From Endothia cerciana (Eukaryota > Ascomycota > Sordariomycetes > Diaporthales > Cryphonectriaceae), in NCBI GenBank assembly GCA_026119935.1, contig JALRMH010000059.1:1-64000 (forward strand): 64,000 bases of DNA, written 5' to 3'. Shown piece after piece: positions 1-11,387 of the stretch (position 1 is the first letter of the stretch; each line of letters starts with the position of its first letter). Both the position numbers and the translations under genes were made by a program. Under the pieces are notes generated by a model. It saw nothing but the letters and a program-made list of their open reading frames with translations, ran no database searches and was not told the origin of the DNA.

Positions 1-840
1 TGCTATATTACTTTAATACAAAGCAACTAGCTAAAACTATTATAATTAATATAATAAGTTATTAATAATAGCTGTAATACTATTATAAGAATAATATTAT
101 TAAAAGCCTTTTTTAGATATAATTTAGACCTTTAATTCAATATTAAAGATAATATTATAAAAAAAAGAGTATCTAAAGTAAAAGAATATATTAAGCGCTT
201 ATAAGCAGTCTGAGAAGAGATAAAAGAATACTAGTAAATAATAATAGAATTATATACTAAGTACTATAACTAGAAACACTAGCTATTCGAATTTAATAAA
301 GAAGACTTAGTTAAGCTATTAACTTAAAACTTGCAATTTAAAAGCAAATCAAAGAAGTTAATCCCTTAGTTTATAAGCCCTTTTAAAGTATTAAAACACA
401 TTAAGATATAAGTATATTATATTATACTCTCTAATAAATATTTATAGCTTTATAATATCTTCTCTATATCTCTTTTTAAATTATAAAAGACCTGATAGAG
501 TCAGGCCTTTTAAAACTTACTAATTATACCTAACCTTGCTAATAATAAGAAATAGGAAGTAGAAGAGGTAGTAGATTATCAGATATTTAATAGCAACACG
601 TATTACTTTATCAAATAATCAGGATAGCTATCAGAGTATAACACCTAGGAACTTAAAGACTATCTAGGGAATGCTCTTTAAAAAGTAAAGTAATTTCTCT
701 AGCAACAACTTAAGAAGAATAAGCCCTATAGAGCAGCGACTTGCATATAAGTTACTAATAAAGCTATAGCAATTAAAAAGAGATATAAGAATATATTACT
801 AGCACTAGTTAAGTTAAGAAAGCTAGCTTCTTTTACTATT
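1..840 (+). mobile_element. RIP-degraded Ty3/Gypsy chromovirus, integrase C-terminus and chromodomain
   Basis: Reading frame 1 stays in register from base 1 to about 680 with stops but no needed indels. It contains recognisable pieces of a fungal chromovirus integrase: KVKEYIKRL near 172-200, FISPFKVLKH near 370-400 (integrase C-terminal beta-barrel) and NIFSISLFK near 454-480 (family form: HNVFHVSLL). A chromodomain follows at 556-680, starting EVEEVVDYQIF. Its tryptophan codons read as TAA or TAG (IK-stop-SG-stop-LSEYNT-stop-EL). Trp-to-stop changes without frameshifts are the expected product of RIP. The reverse transcriptase and 5' part lie beyond the left edge. The stretch after 840 may be its 3' LTR but no LTR ends were identified. 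Confidence 0.8.
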
Positions 841-2300
841 TAGTACTCACTCACTTACTCAGCTACTGCTAGCTATTAAAATATTATATTCCCTTGTTTG
901 TACTTCAGCTAGGTTGCTTCTCTAACTCTGTTTTTTTAGCGATTTATACTCTCGTCCTCTAAGCAATCTGCAACCTTCTCGCCTTTAGCCTACAGCTAAC
1001 CTGCAAACAACTTGCTTTAATAGATTAGGGTAAAATTAAATAAAAAGGTGTTAAAAGCTTCTAGCTAGGCTAATATTAGTATAAAAGCGCTGGCTACTAC
1101 TTACTCCTTTAGAGTTAGACTTAATAAGTCCTTACTGCTTTTATAAATAATAACTACCTTCTTTAAAGTATTATAGTACTCTGATACTATAACTAACTAA
1201 GTAATATAGCCTGTATTACTAAGCTTAAAATATAATAATAATAGTATAGCTTTATTAAAAGTAGCTTTTTATATTAGTAATTAACTTATTAAATGCTATA
1301 GTAATACTAAAAGATTAGTAACAATTTATACTCTTAAAGCTGCGCTATAATATTAGCTCTTATAGTTAAATACTTAGTTAATAGTTGCAAAACTATATAT
1401 AAGCTTAATAAGCTTTTATAGACAACTTTTTATTACTAGTTAAGTTTTACTTAGATATATAAGCTAAGTAAGATATTAGAAACGCAATAATAAAGCAATA
1501 CTAAGCTTTAGCAACTAGCAAGCGATCCTTATTATTAAAAAGGTATACTAAACCTGCAGTAGTATAAGTAGACTCTTTTTAAAAGTCTGCTTTTAATTAT
1601 AAGAGAGCCTATAAATACTATAAAGTCCTTTATATATTAACTAAGTGCTAAAACACATATTAGACGTAACACGCAAGGTAAATAAAAGATACACGCAACC
1701 TACTTATTAGCAGACTTTATTATTAAATAAACAAATATTATAGGCTGCAGATAATGCGTTCAGAAAGGAGCAGGTGATGCACAGCAGCGCCTCAGCTGTA
1801 GGCACACACTCGTACTCTATAATAGTAGCACACTTAAAGCACACTAAGCGCAAGACTACCTAAGGGTCCTCCTAAGTAGAGGCCTCTAAGTAGGCAGCAT
1901 GTATTATACAATAAGGAGGCATTGTAGCACAAGCGAAACAGCAGCGTAGTGCGTAGTAATAACAGGCGATAAGGCATAGTAATATAGCTAGAGACTATAA
2001 AGAGTATAGCTGATAGCAGGACTAGAGATACTATAACGCTATACAAGGGATATAAAAGGAGCAGCAGGTAATTAATGCTTGTCTTAAAAGGTTATAGTAG
2101 TAAGAAAAGAAGAAAAGCCTATATACTTTGATAATAATAGTACGCTAGGTCTTTATAGATGAACAGGCAGCGAAAAGCAATTATAATAGCGCTAGTAGGG
2201 CAGACCTATATTTAGTGCTAACACCTAGAGCTAGGTGTTATTATAGAGAGAGGATAGTTGTCACGATAACAGCGCTAATAGCTTACAGCACTAGCAGATA
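841..2300. other. A+T-rich gene-free stretch, RIP-like
   Basis: The stretch is dominated by TA and AT steps, has no convincing reading frame, and is probably transposon sequence eroded by RIP. A less A+T-rich island at about 1740-2300 (many GCAGC and AGCGC words) may be a piece of the Gypsy element or its LTR. No protein match could be recognised by eye on either strand. Confidence 0.5.
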
Positions 2301-2930
2301 ACAGCGCTAGCAGCGCACAGGCTATTCTCCTTTAAATAGCTAGCGACTTAGTACACTGATTCTTTCTACACTGCAAGAATCAGTCTCTATACTAACAGAT
2401 ACCTAGCAGCTATTAATCAGACAGCCTGTTCTCGCTATATTATTGTGACTCTGCCGGGCTTATGTGATAGGTGTTCTGACAAATTCTTTTAAAATAAAGT
2501 TTTTAATAATTAATTCTTTAATTATTTTAAAAGCTTAGCTTTCTTTTTTATTCTATTAAAATAATAAGTTCTTTTTAATAAAATTTATAAATAGCTTAAT
2601 AATATTGCTATATTTATTAATAAACTATTAATAAAAGTTAATATATTTTAAAAATATTTTAATATCTTTAATATTTTTTAATATAACCTAGTTTTTAATT
2701 ATTTATAATTTATCTTTCTGTATTTTAATATATTCTAGTATTAAAATACCTATTATATAAGCTCAGCAGAGTCACAATAATATAGCAGGAACAGGTTGTC
2801 TGATTAATAGCTGCTAAGTATCTATTAGTACAGAGACTGATTCTTGCAGTATAGAAGAGCTAGTATAGCGAGCTGCTAGCTATTTGAAAGAGAGTGGCCT
2901 GTGCGCTACTAGCGCTGCTGGCGGACTGTT
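2301..2930. repeat. Large inverted repeat (arms about 160 bp) around an A+T-rich core
   Basis: The left arm at about 2301-2460 reads, on the opposite strand, as a close match to about 2761-2930. Shared blocks include CAGCGCACAGGC, AGACTGATTCTTGCAGT, AGCTATTAATCAGACA and TATATTATTGTGACTCTG. The 300-bp core (2463-2760) is nearly pure A+T. Each arm carries an inner palindromic piece around AAGAATCAGT. This could be a MITE or foldback element, or two oppositely oriented LTR fragments. No coding sequence was seen. Confidence 0.75.
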
Positions 2931-3127
2931 GTTGTAATACAGATATTTCTTACTATCAGATAGATCTCTTAGTGCTCTTTAGTTGTTAATCTAAGTATTA
3001 TATTTAAAATATAGTAGCTTTACTATTAATAATCGCACTTGAATAAATATTGCTTAGGAACAGACCTTTACTCTGACTCTGCTAATATAAACCCTTTGTA
3101 TATATTCAAAGCCCAGGCTTTGGCAGT

Positions 3128-3375
3128 GCATTATCACAACCTTATTCCTTCGAGGCTTGCTGCTGAGACAAGCTTTTTTTAACAGCCTTGACAGCCTGAG
3201 CTAGCTTGACTTCGGAATAGGGTTTTATAATATTTATATAAAGGTCTTCTGAAAAGATGAAGTTATTCGGAGTAGAATTGGTTGAGAAAAAACTATAAAA
3301 CTAAAGGTAGTTGAAGAGGCAGTGTGGCCTGCAGGGGTGGCCGAAAACCCCGGGTGGCCGACAACCCCCCCTGCG
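3128..3375 (-). mobile_element. Fragment of a pogo/Fot1-type DNA transposon (5' end)
   Basis: On the minus strand, a GGCCACCC-rich terminal repeat (about 3320-3375) is followed by a short leader and the start of a transposase: PYSEVKLAQAVKAV, then LSQQQASKE-stop-G. This is the N-terminal helix-turn-helix of Fot1/pogo transposases, which normally reads (Q/K)ASxEWGVP. The Trp codon is TAA (3142-3144), explainable by RIP. The homology stops at about 3128, so the copy is truncated. It belongs to the same superfamily as the elements at 7410 and 19130. Confidence 0.65.
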
Positions 3376-5020
3376 GCCTATTGAACATGGCAATTTTCTC
3401 GACCAGGAGACGGCTGAGTATCTAGATAGTAAAGACATGAGCTTCTCTTTACTTTCCGCATCAACTTTAGCAATGCAGCCCCAGTCACTGACCGAGGAAA
3501 CGACGGCGAAAGGTCTTCTTCACGCCTACACTAGCTACTTACCACACCTTGATGAAGCCCCTTTATAACCAATGAATCACTAAAGACTTAATGGAAAAGA
3601 ACATTCGTATCATGGAATCAGCATTAGAGGTTGCCGAGAAGGAAGGGCTTACCATCTGCTTTAGCACTGATCTGATGGCTTCGATGCAATCATTCCAGAA
3701 CAACGAGTTCACCATTCTGTCTCATGCCTAGTCAAATCTGAGCATTCTTCGCAGTGCTACCATTAACCCAGCTCTGATGATGGGTATAAGGAATCGTATT
3801 AGACAGGTTCTAACTGAGTTCGATGCTGATCTTATAATATTAGCATCCAATCCTTTAGAGAATATTAGCGTGCTCGATAACGCAGACTCTAGCGGCTTAT
3901 TAGCAGTGCTTAAAGAAGAGCGCATTACTTTTAGCAAGCTTTCACAACTTCCTATAGATATATAAGAAACAGATTTCTTAAAGAGCACCATTAAGGAACA
4001 AGCCGGGATTAGTGATGCTCAGGCTGTTCGGGTTAGAGTTTGAAGAAGTTGGTGAATGTCTTTGTGGAATATCCCGGGCCGAGTGTTTGGCCTTGGTACC
4101 CTGCTGTCCTGTTGGTTGTGACCATTTCCGTGACCTGCATGTTGAATGGGTCATAACAGACGACACCAAGTAAAGGTAGTAGAGGGCTCCGACGACCCTA
4201 GCGTGCTAGTGTAGAAACGAATAGAAAAACAGAGGGCCACGAGGCCCGAGGGCAAAGATACAATGCGTCGCACCTGATCAAGAGAAGGGGAAAAGAACGG
4301 CATGCTTTTTTTTTTCTAAGTCCAAGGTTCGGCGACCTTTTATAGAGAAAATTGGGGGGGGGGGGAGGGGTAGTCACCATGGACAGACCAGCTCACACCC
4401 TGCCAGACTACGGCACCACCCACTATAACAATACTTCTAGGTTTATTAAAATCTAATAGTGCTCTTTATACTACGGTTTGCGCTGCGGCTTACAGTTGAA
4501 CGGCTCTACTTTCGGACCGCATCTAAGTAACGCTGATCTATGTATATTATAAGACAAATGAATACAGCAAATCATAAGGATTATGCATAGTATGCATATG
4601 GTATCCTCCTGAATCTCCCTGGACGTGTTTAAGTGGGCCTGCTTTGCAATACGCCATGGCTGGACGCGTAATTGCCGATGCATCCCCCACATCCCGACAA
4701 ATCCTTGAGAGGCCTCCTTCCAATTTAAGAACCGTGCTGAGAAAAGATTCTTCGTCGATTGGTTGGATTATTTGCTAGAATATATAGGAGGCCCGATAGG
4801 TATCCACTAAATCTCTAGCCTGTGGGTTCGCAGATGTCAATTCCTATAGAAAGTTTCTCAGGGGAAAGTAAACACAATGGGGGCAGGGCTTGGGGATATC
4901 AGTAGAAAACGCCAGGTTTGTCCCAAGTTTCTTGTAAGAGTTTGACCGCAGTACCTCTCGTCATCTCCAACTTGAGTGTTCACGTTCTGAAGTGTTATCC
5001 CTTTTTGCTCATAACTCAAA
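3376..5020. other. Intergenic, with unrecognised reading-frame remnants
   Basis: Apart from the remnant at 3591-3965, no gene is supported. A forward frame at about 4040-4170 encodes a Cys/His-rich run (ECLCG, AECLALVPCCPVGCDHF, HVEW) that weakly recalls a RING-like zinc finger but has no clean spacing. A 14-base G run lies near 4352-4366. The last few hundred bases are presumably the promoter of the dioxygenase gene at 5021. Confidence 0.4.
3591..3965 (+). pseudogene. Unrecognised coding remnant with one in-frame stop
   Basis: An ATG at 3591 opens a frame reading MEKNIRIMESALEVAEKEG, interrupted by a TAG at about 3729-3731, then continuing in frame as SNLSILRSATINPALMMGIR to a stop at 3963-3965. 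The composition is protein-like (mixed helical pattern) and uses more balanced codons than the A+T-rich DNA to its left. No known domain was recognised. It could be the end of a RIP-hit gene; a second frame just upstream (3396-3568) may be an earlier exon of the same relic. Confidence 0.3.
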
Positions 5021-6189
5021 ATGGTCAAACTCCAGGTGCTAGCTGCCATTCTGGCAATGCGGTTGGCCGCCCTCGCCCACCCGGGTGAGAATGTCGAGGC
5101 TATCAAGCGGGAGATGGCTCAGCGCAATACCCAACATGCGTACGCCTCTCGGGCCCTATCTCAATGCCAGAACTCGGCCCAGGCACTAGCACTGAGGGAG
5201 CGCACCGCTGCTCGCCGAGCAGCCAAGGCAATGGAACTACGGGAAAAACGCGGTTTAACGCACAGTAAGTCTTTTCGTGCTAAACTTGTTGAATAAATTG
5301 AGTCACTTCGATCTTGTTCGCTGACTATAACTCACCAGAGCCTATGACCCATCAAAAGAGAGATCTAACGTCGCTTGCACAATACGCCTCGGAGAGCCAC
5401 AACATGTCTTCGACGGGATACGAGCTCGACACCCCAGAGGGCACAATCTTCGGCAGCAATAACACCTGTGCGCTGGTTCCCGAGACGACCATCGGGCCCT
5501 ACTACGTCACGGGAGAGTACATCCGCTCAAATATCACCGAGGGACAAGCTGGCGTGCCCATGCACCTCGAACTGCAGTTCGTGGACATGAACACTTGTGA
5601 GGCCGCGACCGAAGTCCTCGCCGATATCTGGCACTGCAACAGCACAGGCGTCTACTCGGGCATCGATACCTCCGAGGGCGAGGGCGGCCTGGACACAACC
5701 TTCCTCCGTGGCGTCCAGTTCGCCGACTACGAGGGCGTTACCACCTTCGACACTCTATTTCCTGGCCATTACGACAGCCGGGTTACACATTTGCATGTTG
5801 TTGTCCAGACGAACTACACCGTGCAGCCGAACGACACGTATACCGGGGGCACGACACTCCACATCGGTCAGCTGTACTTTGATGACTCGCTTGTACACAC
5901 TATTGAGGCCAGGAGCCCGTACAACACCAACACGATCCCATTCACCACTTGGGAGGTCGACGGCTGGATGCTGGAGGAGGCTACCACAGACTATGATCCT
6001 TTTGTTGAGTACGTGCAGCTGACCGACGACGTTGAGGATGGGTTGCTGGCGTGGATTACGATTGCACTTGACCTCAGCAGCAATCATGACACTAACTTGA
6101 CGGCTGCCGCGCATTACTATGCCTCTGGCGGAGTTGCTGTGAACGGAAGCAGCAAGGGGCTTCCTCCCTCAAACCCGAATGCTCAGTAG
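5021..6189 (+). CDS. Secreted intradiol ring-cleavage dioxygenase (copy 1)
   Basis: Two exons, 5021-5264 and 5339-6189, are joined across a 74-bp intron (donor GTAAGT, branch CTGAC, acceptor CCAG), giving about 364 residues. The N-terminus is a signal peptide (VKLQVLAAILAMRLAALA) followed by HPGE, the start of the mature enzyme in fungal extracellular members. The intradiol fold is marked by GPYYVTGEYI and by the four expected Fe(III) ligands: Tyr in STGVYSG, Tyr in FPGHYDSR, and the two His of VTHLHVVV. Such enzymes open catechol-type rings between the hydroxyls, and secreted fungal forms are linked to lignin-derived aromatics. Several N-glycosylation sequons occur. A diverged paralogue lies at 37702-39260 on the other strand. 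Confidence 0.9.
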
Positions 6190-7409
6190 CTTGAACGACG
6201 TGGCTAGAGCTTGACTGGTCGGTGACTAAGGCAGAAGGTCATGGGGTGGCCACTACTGTACAAACCAATTCACGAAAGCAATGTATTATTTCTGAAAGCA
6301 AAATTCTGACATTGTTCAAATAAATCATCTCAGATGATGTATGTCTGTGACGGACAAGTTGCAACACCGTCTTGGATTCTCCGGTGGAGAAATTAAGAGA
6401 ATTCTATCTGTCACCACGATTTCAGTAATTAGCACTACGATTACAATTAAAAAAAAAACACTGAAAGAGGCAATAGTTACGATAATTTTTAATCATTTTT
6501 AATCTTCATTATAAACAAGGGGGAGTAGGAATGATTGGTAAAACAAGGACAACAGGGACAGCGGGGACGACAGAAAATGAGGAGAGACGACGGGAAGAAG
6601 GAACAGGACAACATAGCGAGGTATATGATCTAAATTTAGAGGCCGGCGCAACCCACACGCCGCATCCAATATCGTCGCTACGGCATGTCTTCGTACCGCC
6701 TTTACGACGGGCGGTAAGGGCGTCTTCACGGACACTATAGCCTCAGAGCTCATCGCCAGCGCGCTCGAGGGCATCATCGACCACTCTAAGATCGACCTGG
6801 TCTAGTCGAGGACGTATGCGTTAGAACAGGGCGACCGTATCAACGCTAATCGGAAGCGCCGTCAACATGCTATGATCCCAAGTTATGCCACCTAAACTTT
6901 CCGTGGTCACGACAGACACGATCCTACTAGCTAGAGAAGTTGGTTGCTTCGACTGTCGCTTATAATCGTCCTGCTGGCCTTTTCTTTTCTGTTTTGTGAG
7001 AGGTGTAAAGCGGATCCTCAACTTGCCTCAGATTTGTTGGATGTGAAAATATCGGTTGGCTGGCAGCTAGAGGTGGGCAGCAACTGCCGGCCAGCGACCT
7101 CTGGTATTGCCCGTCGCAGATAGCAACGTCATATGCTTAAAGGCGGCGCATCTCGTGATGAGCGGCCGAGATATTACAAACCCAACTGTTGGGTGCTCAT
7201 TACAAACATTATCGCAGCAGGGACCGGGAGTTGACTCGCAGTTCTGATTTGATAGCGTTTCAAGCATTCCTTAATATATTCACTTTGCCTGAGTCTGTCT
7301 CAGAAGGGATTTAGGCGAGCAGAAAATGTTGCATGAAAGTCCGAGAATTTTGGAAGCAAATATTTTATAAGCTAGCTTCCCGGGATATCAGTATCAGGTC
7401 GAAGAATAA
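6190..7409. other. Intergenic; no supported gene
   Basis: The stretch begins with the 3' flank of the dioxygenase gene and includes an A+T-rich section (6400-6520). Around 6690-6800 a forward frame reads TGGKGVFTDTIASELIAS and LEGIIDHSKIDLV before a stop. It is protein-like but too short to assign and may be a gene relic. No RNA gene was seen. Confidence 0.4.
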
Positions 7410-7735
7410 GGTTTCCAGCCACCCTGGCCGGCCACACCGCTTTTTACACCACCTTTTTATATTATAGTGTATCTCCGTCAATCTTTATCTGAATCGCTTC
7501 ATTTCGTCACAGAATCTTCATTATGGAGTACTGAAAGCCTACTATGAAAAGAATACTGAGCAGGCAATAGAAGCTATCAGAAAAGGCCAGCCAATCAGAA
7601 AGGCCTCCTTAGCCTGAGGCATTCCGAGGACTACTCTTTCTCGTCAAATTTCTAGCGCACTTCTACATAAATTGGCTGCTGAATCTCAACAAACAGTTTC
7701 TCTTGACCAAGAAGCTAAATTATCCCATGGGGTCT
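7410..7735 (+). mobile_element. Fragment of a pogo/Fot1-type DNA transposon (5' end)
   Basis: A GCCACCCTGGCCGGCCACAC terminal motif at about 7418-7437 is followed by a leader and a transposase N-terminus: EQAIEAIRKGQPIRKASLA, stop, GIPRTTLSRQ, ending near LAAESQQTVSLDQEAKL. This is the helix-turn-helix of Fot1/pogo transposases. The codon that should encode Trp before G-(V/I)-P is TGA (7615-7617), again a RIP-type change. Similarity ends near 7735, so only the first 100 or so codons remain. Confidence 0.7.
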
Positions 7736-8124
7736 TTTCCGGGCCAACCTTGGCCTTCCACCTAGCCACTTAACCCTCAGGATCTTTGCATCGATAGTCC
7801 TCGTTGTGAAAGAGGACCCCCAAGCCCTAGGAAAGAAATGGGTTTAAGCTTTTTTACAGGGAAATCCAGTTATCAGGACCTAGTGGAGTCATCAGATGGA
7901 TTAGAAATAGGCTAACAAAGCTATAACAGAGGTAACTCCACCTTAGTTCTGTCTTCTGGATTCATCTACAGTCCGGAGAGTCTAGTATTGTCTCACGAAT
8001 CATCTCCCCCATACCAAGAACATCATCTAGCGATGGTCCTGCATCTTAAAACTCAATATTAAAGAGGAAATATTCGCCTACCTTTCCAATCTTATAGTGG
8101 CTCAGCAGCTATTGCTATGCTCTC
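7736..8124. other. Intergenic between two relics
   Basis: No gene, RNA or clear repeat is visible. The sequence lies between the truncated transposon and the patatin-like relic, and may hold decayed parts of either. Confidence 0.4.
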
Positions 8125-8400
8125 TTAGTTCCCGTATTGCCAGAATGCTCGACACACCCGCAACGAGAAAGAATCCTGCAGTAGGGTACGGAACTTCGAG
8201 GCGTCCGGTCGATCGACTCGGGCAGAGCCTGTGCTCAACGATACGACAGGCTCGGTTCGGGTGGAGCTGGGAAGAGAGCGGCGACTTCTTGGAGGGCAAT
8301 AGCGGTGGGGTTATTGTACATGAGACCGCCGTTTTGAAACGTACCCAGGCCAACGATATGCTTGGGCTTGAAATGACTGGTTAAAATTCAGCATAAGGTT
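8125..8400 (-). pseudogene. Patatin-like phospholipase relic
   Basis: The minus strand from about 8385 reads HIVGLGTFQNGGLMYNNPTA then IALQEVAALFPAPPEPSLS. After one frameshift near 8235 it reads STGSARVDRPDASKFR and SLRVCRAFWQYGN, then a stop. This matches the C-terminal half of fungal patatin domains, where GTFQDGGL..NNP carries the catalytic Asp. Here that Asp is Asn (FQNGG), also a G-to-A type change. The Ser-containing GTSTGG half was not found upstream (8400-9480). Patatin domains often head fungal NLR-like proteins, so this may come from such a gene. Confidence 0.6.
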
Positions 8401-9874
8401 TCTACACCCCTTGAATCGCATACTTACTATGGCGTTGAAGTAGCTCATCATAATCTGTTGACCCTTGTCCTCATCCTGGCCACTGGGGCCTTACAAACAA
8501 CAGGCCCCAATATAGCCTACGTCTTCTTCGAAGACTGAGGCCTAAGAATGTTTTAGGTTAATTTTCATCAAGTTGAACCTACCGAGACAAATTACCTTTT
8601 GGCTGACTGATGCTTTCAATATTTCCCTTTTTCTTTTTTTTTTTTTTTTTGGCGTGACACCATCCCATTTGAACCCAGTATTCGGTCTTATCATCTACGC
8701 TTACCGAGCTGAGCCTCCAGCTGAGCCCAGAATTATGAGACTTAAGAACGGTATACTCATTACATGCTTGATCTTGACGTTGTATTCTATTTGTATTTAG
8801 GCCTTTCTTTGGCAGGACTACACAAAGTAAGATATTGTTGCGGTGTCTGAAATTTCCACCTACTTCAGTCCAGCCGTGAATGCTACATCAATGCCGGAAG
8901 GAGGGCTTCAATGCTTTAAATCCTGTGAAGTTATATAGCAGGTTACAACTTACCTAGGTGCTGATCCAAAACACGAATAGTATGATTCTTACCTCGAGAG
9001 AGGACTAACTTCACAGGGGCATCTCCTGACGAATGTACAGCGTTGTTTCTTTGATTTCCATACACGACTTGCAGTTCCGTGCAGCCTTGCGCTGTTCACT
9101 AATTTTCTATAAGTTGATGCTACCGATATTGTTCCATTAACATAGGTCATGGGCATAAGTATTGCTTACTATTATCGCTAGGATGTTAGAGAATTGTAAA
9201 TAAATTATTCTGTTGCTTCTCCGACGTATAAAATCGGCTTTTTCACTTGTAACAACCGAAACAAGGTACTATACGTCAGAATTATAGAAAGAGCCGGCAG
9301 TGCTCATTACAATATTATTCCTTTTCCGTTGGCCTTTCGTAATCTAAATATTGGATGGGTTATACATCCTTATGCTTGAGTCCAGGCTTTATTTCGGCGA
9401 ACTCGGAGCTTGTTAGCCGGCGCTAGCGGGAAAGTCCTGTCGTCTTTCTAACTATTTGCGTCTTCTGTGATCACGAAATATTTTAGTGCCTCGGTATATT
9501 TTTCAATCTGCATCTGGAGTTCGTCATAGCGCCTTCTTGCCAAGGATACGTAACGACCTTCCGAAACAGACGGATAAAAGTTTTGTCGACTACGGAGTTT
9601 CTTCGGAAGGCCATTATATATCCTTTGATAAGCAAGCCTTCCGATAATGCTTCTAGTATGCTGACTCGCTGGTGATCAAGGAGGCACAATTCATCCGAGA
9701 TTTTTCCAGAGCTTGTTTGTAGACACGGCTCCATTAGGGATGTGCTTCTATTAAAAACAGATAACAGATAACCTCCCTCTTTAACTTGCTATAATGTCTT
9801 GATGGCTGGTTCTTCCATCTCTCCCATCTTTCTTACCTACAAAACTCAACCTACTGTGACTCGTTAAACGTATT
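8401..9874. other. Intergenic; promoter side of the GH16-fold gene
   Basis: No gene could be supported on either strand. An 18-base T run interrupts 8630-8650. The sequence may include further eroded parts of the patatin-like gene, but no motif was convincing. The final few hundred bases should carry the promoter of the gene at 9875. Confidence 0.4.
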
Positions 9875-11387
9875 ATGGCTTTGCCAAAGAATGGCAGTAA
9901 GGAGGGCAGCACAACTGGTTTTGAATTTGGGTTCAACGACCAAGTTGATGTTCCGAAGCAAGCTCCTACGTTCAAGGACTTCTTGAGCGTTCCACATCTC
10001 CCTTCATGCGATGAGCGTTTCACCATTGGATCTCCACGACCGAGAAATTCCAAGTATTTTTCAGCGAACAATTCTCTTCGCAGTGCAACGACCTACCGTC
10101 CTCGTCCATATTTCCACTCGCGGAGAATTAGAAAGGGTACAATTGATCGACCGGAGCTTAGGGAAAAGGATCCCCGACGAATATGGATTGCGCTGATACC
10201 AATTTTCGGCTTCCTTGTTGGTTTGGCCGCTATTGCACTTCTGTCCTGGTCTGGCTATGCGTCGGTTAGCAACTACCGATATTGCGAAGTCTTCATAGAT
10301 GATTTTTCAAATGGTTTCGATCCAAAGATATGGACGAAGGTCGTTGAAACAGGTGGTTTTGGGTAAGCCAATCTGGGTCAAATCGTCAGATGCACGGTTT
10401 GCTTGTGCTAACGTCGGTGACAGTGATGGCGAATTCGAACAGACAACCGGTGGTGATGAAAACGTGTTTGTCCGTGATGGACAGCTCGTAATTAGGCCAA
10501 CCGTTCAAAACGCAAGCTACATCGAGAAGACCAGCGTGACCAACTTGACTGCCGATGGCACTTGCACTTCATCATCATCTGACGACTGTGTTTTGTCTGC
10601 CAACCTTACAGCAGGAGAGATTGTCCAGCCTATTAAGTCCGGCCGGATCAGCACCAAGAACTCCGCTGTCATAAGGTATGGCCGTGTGGAAATTGTTGCT
10701 AAACTCGCCGCCGGGGACTGGCTCCTTTCACAATTTTCTTTGTACCCAGCAGAAGACTACTATGGCGCTTGGCCCACATCTGGACAAGTTGACGTTGGAA
10801 TAGTCAGAGGCAACAACTACAATTATGGCAACGGCCAGGGTAATCAATTGCTCCAGAGCTCTCTACACTGGGGCCTGGATTCTGACACCGATCGTTGGCA
10901 ACGATCTACCGGTACACGGGACGCCTTGCACTCAACATATAGCGATAAGTTCCACACGTTCGGCCTTGAGTGGACGCCGGACTACCTCTTTACGTGGATC
11001 GACAGTCGTTTGGCTCAGGTCACTTACACCAAGTTCAAGCATAGTTTCTTCAACCTTGGCGGTTTCGGTGCGACATATGAGAATGGATCAAAGGTCCATG
11101 ATCCATGGAACGGGGCAGGGACAAGTCATGCCACTCCATTTGACCGTCCATTCTATTTGATTCTGTCTCTGGGCGTCGGGGGTACCTCCGGTTCGTTTGC
11201 GGACGGCGTCCAAGGCAAGCCGTGGGCAGACGCATCGACCGCACCGAGAAAGGATTTCTGGGACGCCAGGGACCAGTGGGGACCGACCTGGGAGAAGAAG
11301 AGCCACGGTGAAATGGTTGTTCAAAAGGTTTCCATGTGGCAGCAGTGTGATCCTGCGGCCACTGACCTTTCAGAATTCACTTCTTGA
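9875..11387 (+). CDS. Membrane-anchored GH16-fold protein lacking the catalytic glutamates
   Basis: Two exons, 9875-10362 and 10424-11387 (intron 61 bp, branch GCTAAC, acceptor GACAG), encode about 483 residues. Residues 1-103 are hydrophilic, 104-124 form one membrane segment (WIALIPIFGFLVGLAAIALL), and the rest is a concanavalin-A-like GH16 domain (FIDDFSNGFDPKIW, ENVFVRDGQLVIRP, LLQSSLHWG, LEWTPDYLFTWID). It is therefore a type II membrane protein facing the wall. The active-site block is SGQVDVGIVRGN (residues 282-293), where active GH16 enzymes read G-E-I-D-I-M-E-x-R-G-N. Nucleophile Glu is Gln284, acid/base Glu is Ile289, and only Asp286 remains. It may bind beta-1,3-glucan without cleaving it. 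The rest of the gene looks intact. Confidence 0.85.

Noticed and set aside
1834..2046. 70-codon hydrophobic minus-strand frame
   Set aside because: Lies in RIP-type repeat DNA; the Leu/Tyr richness follows from base composition.
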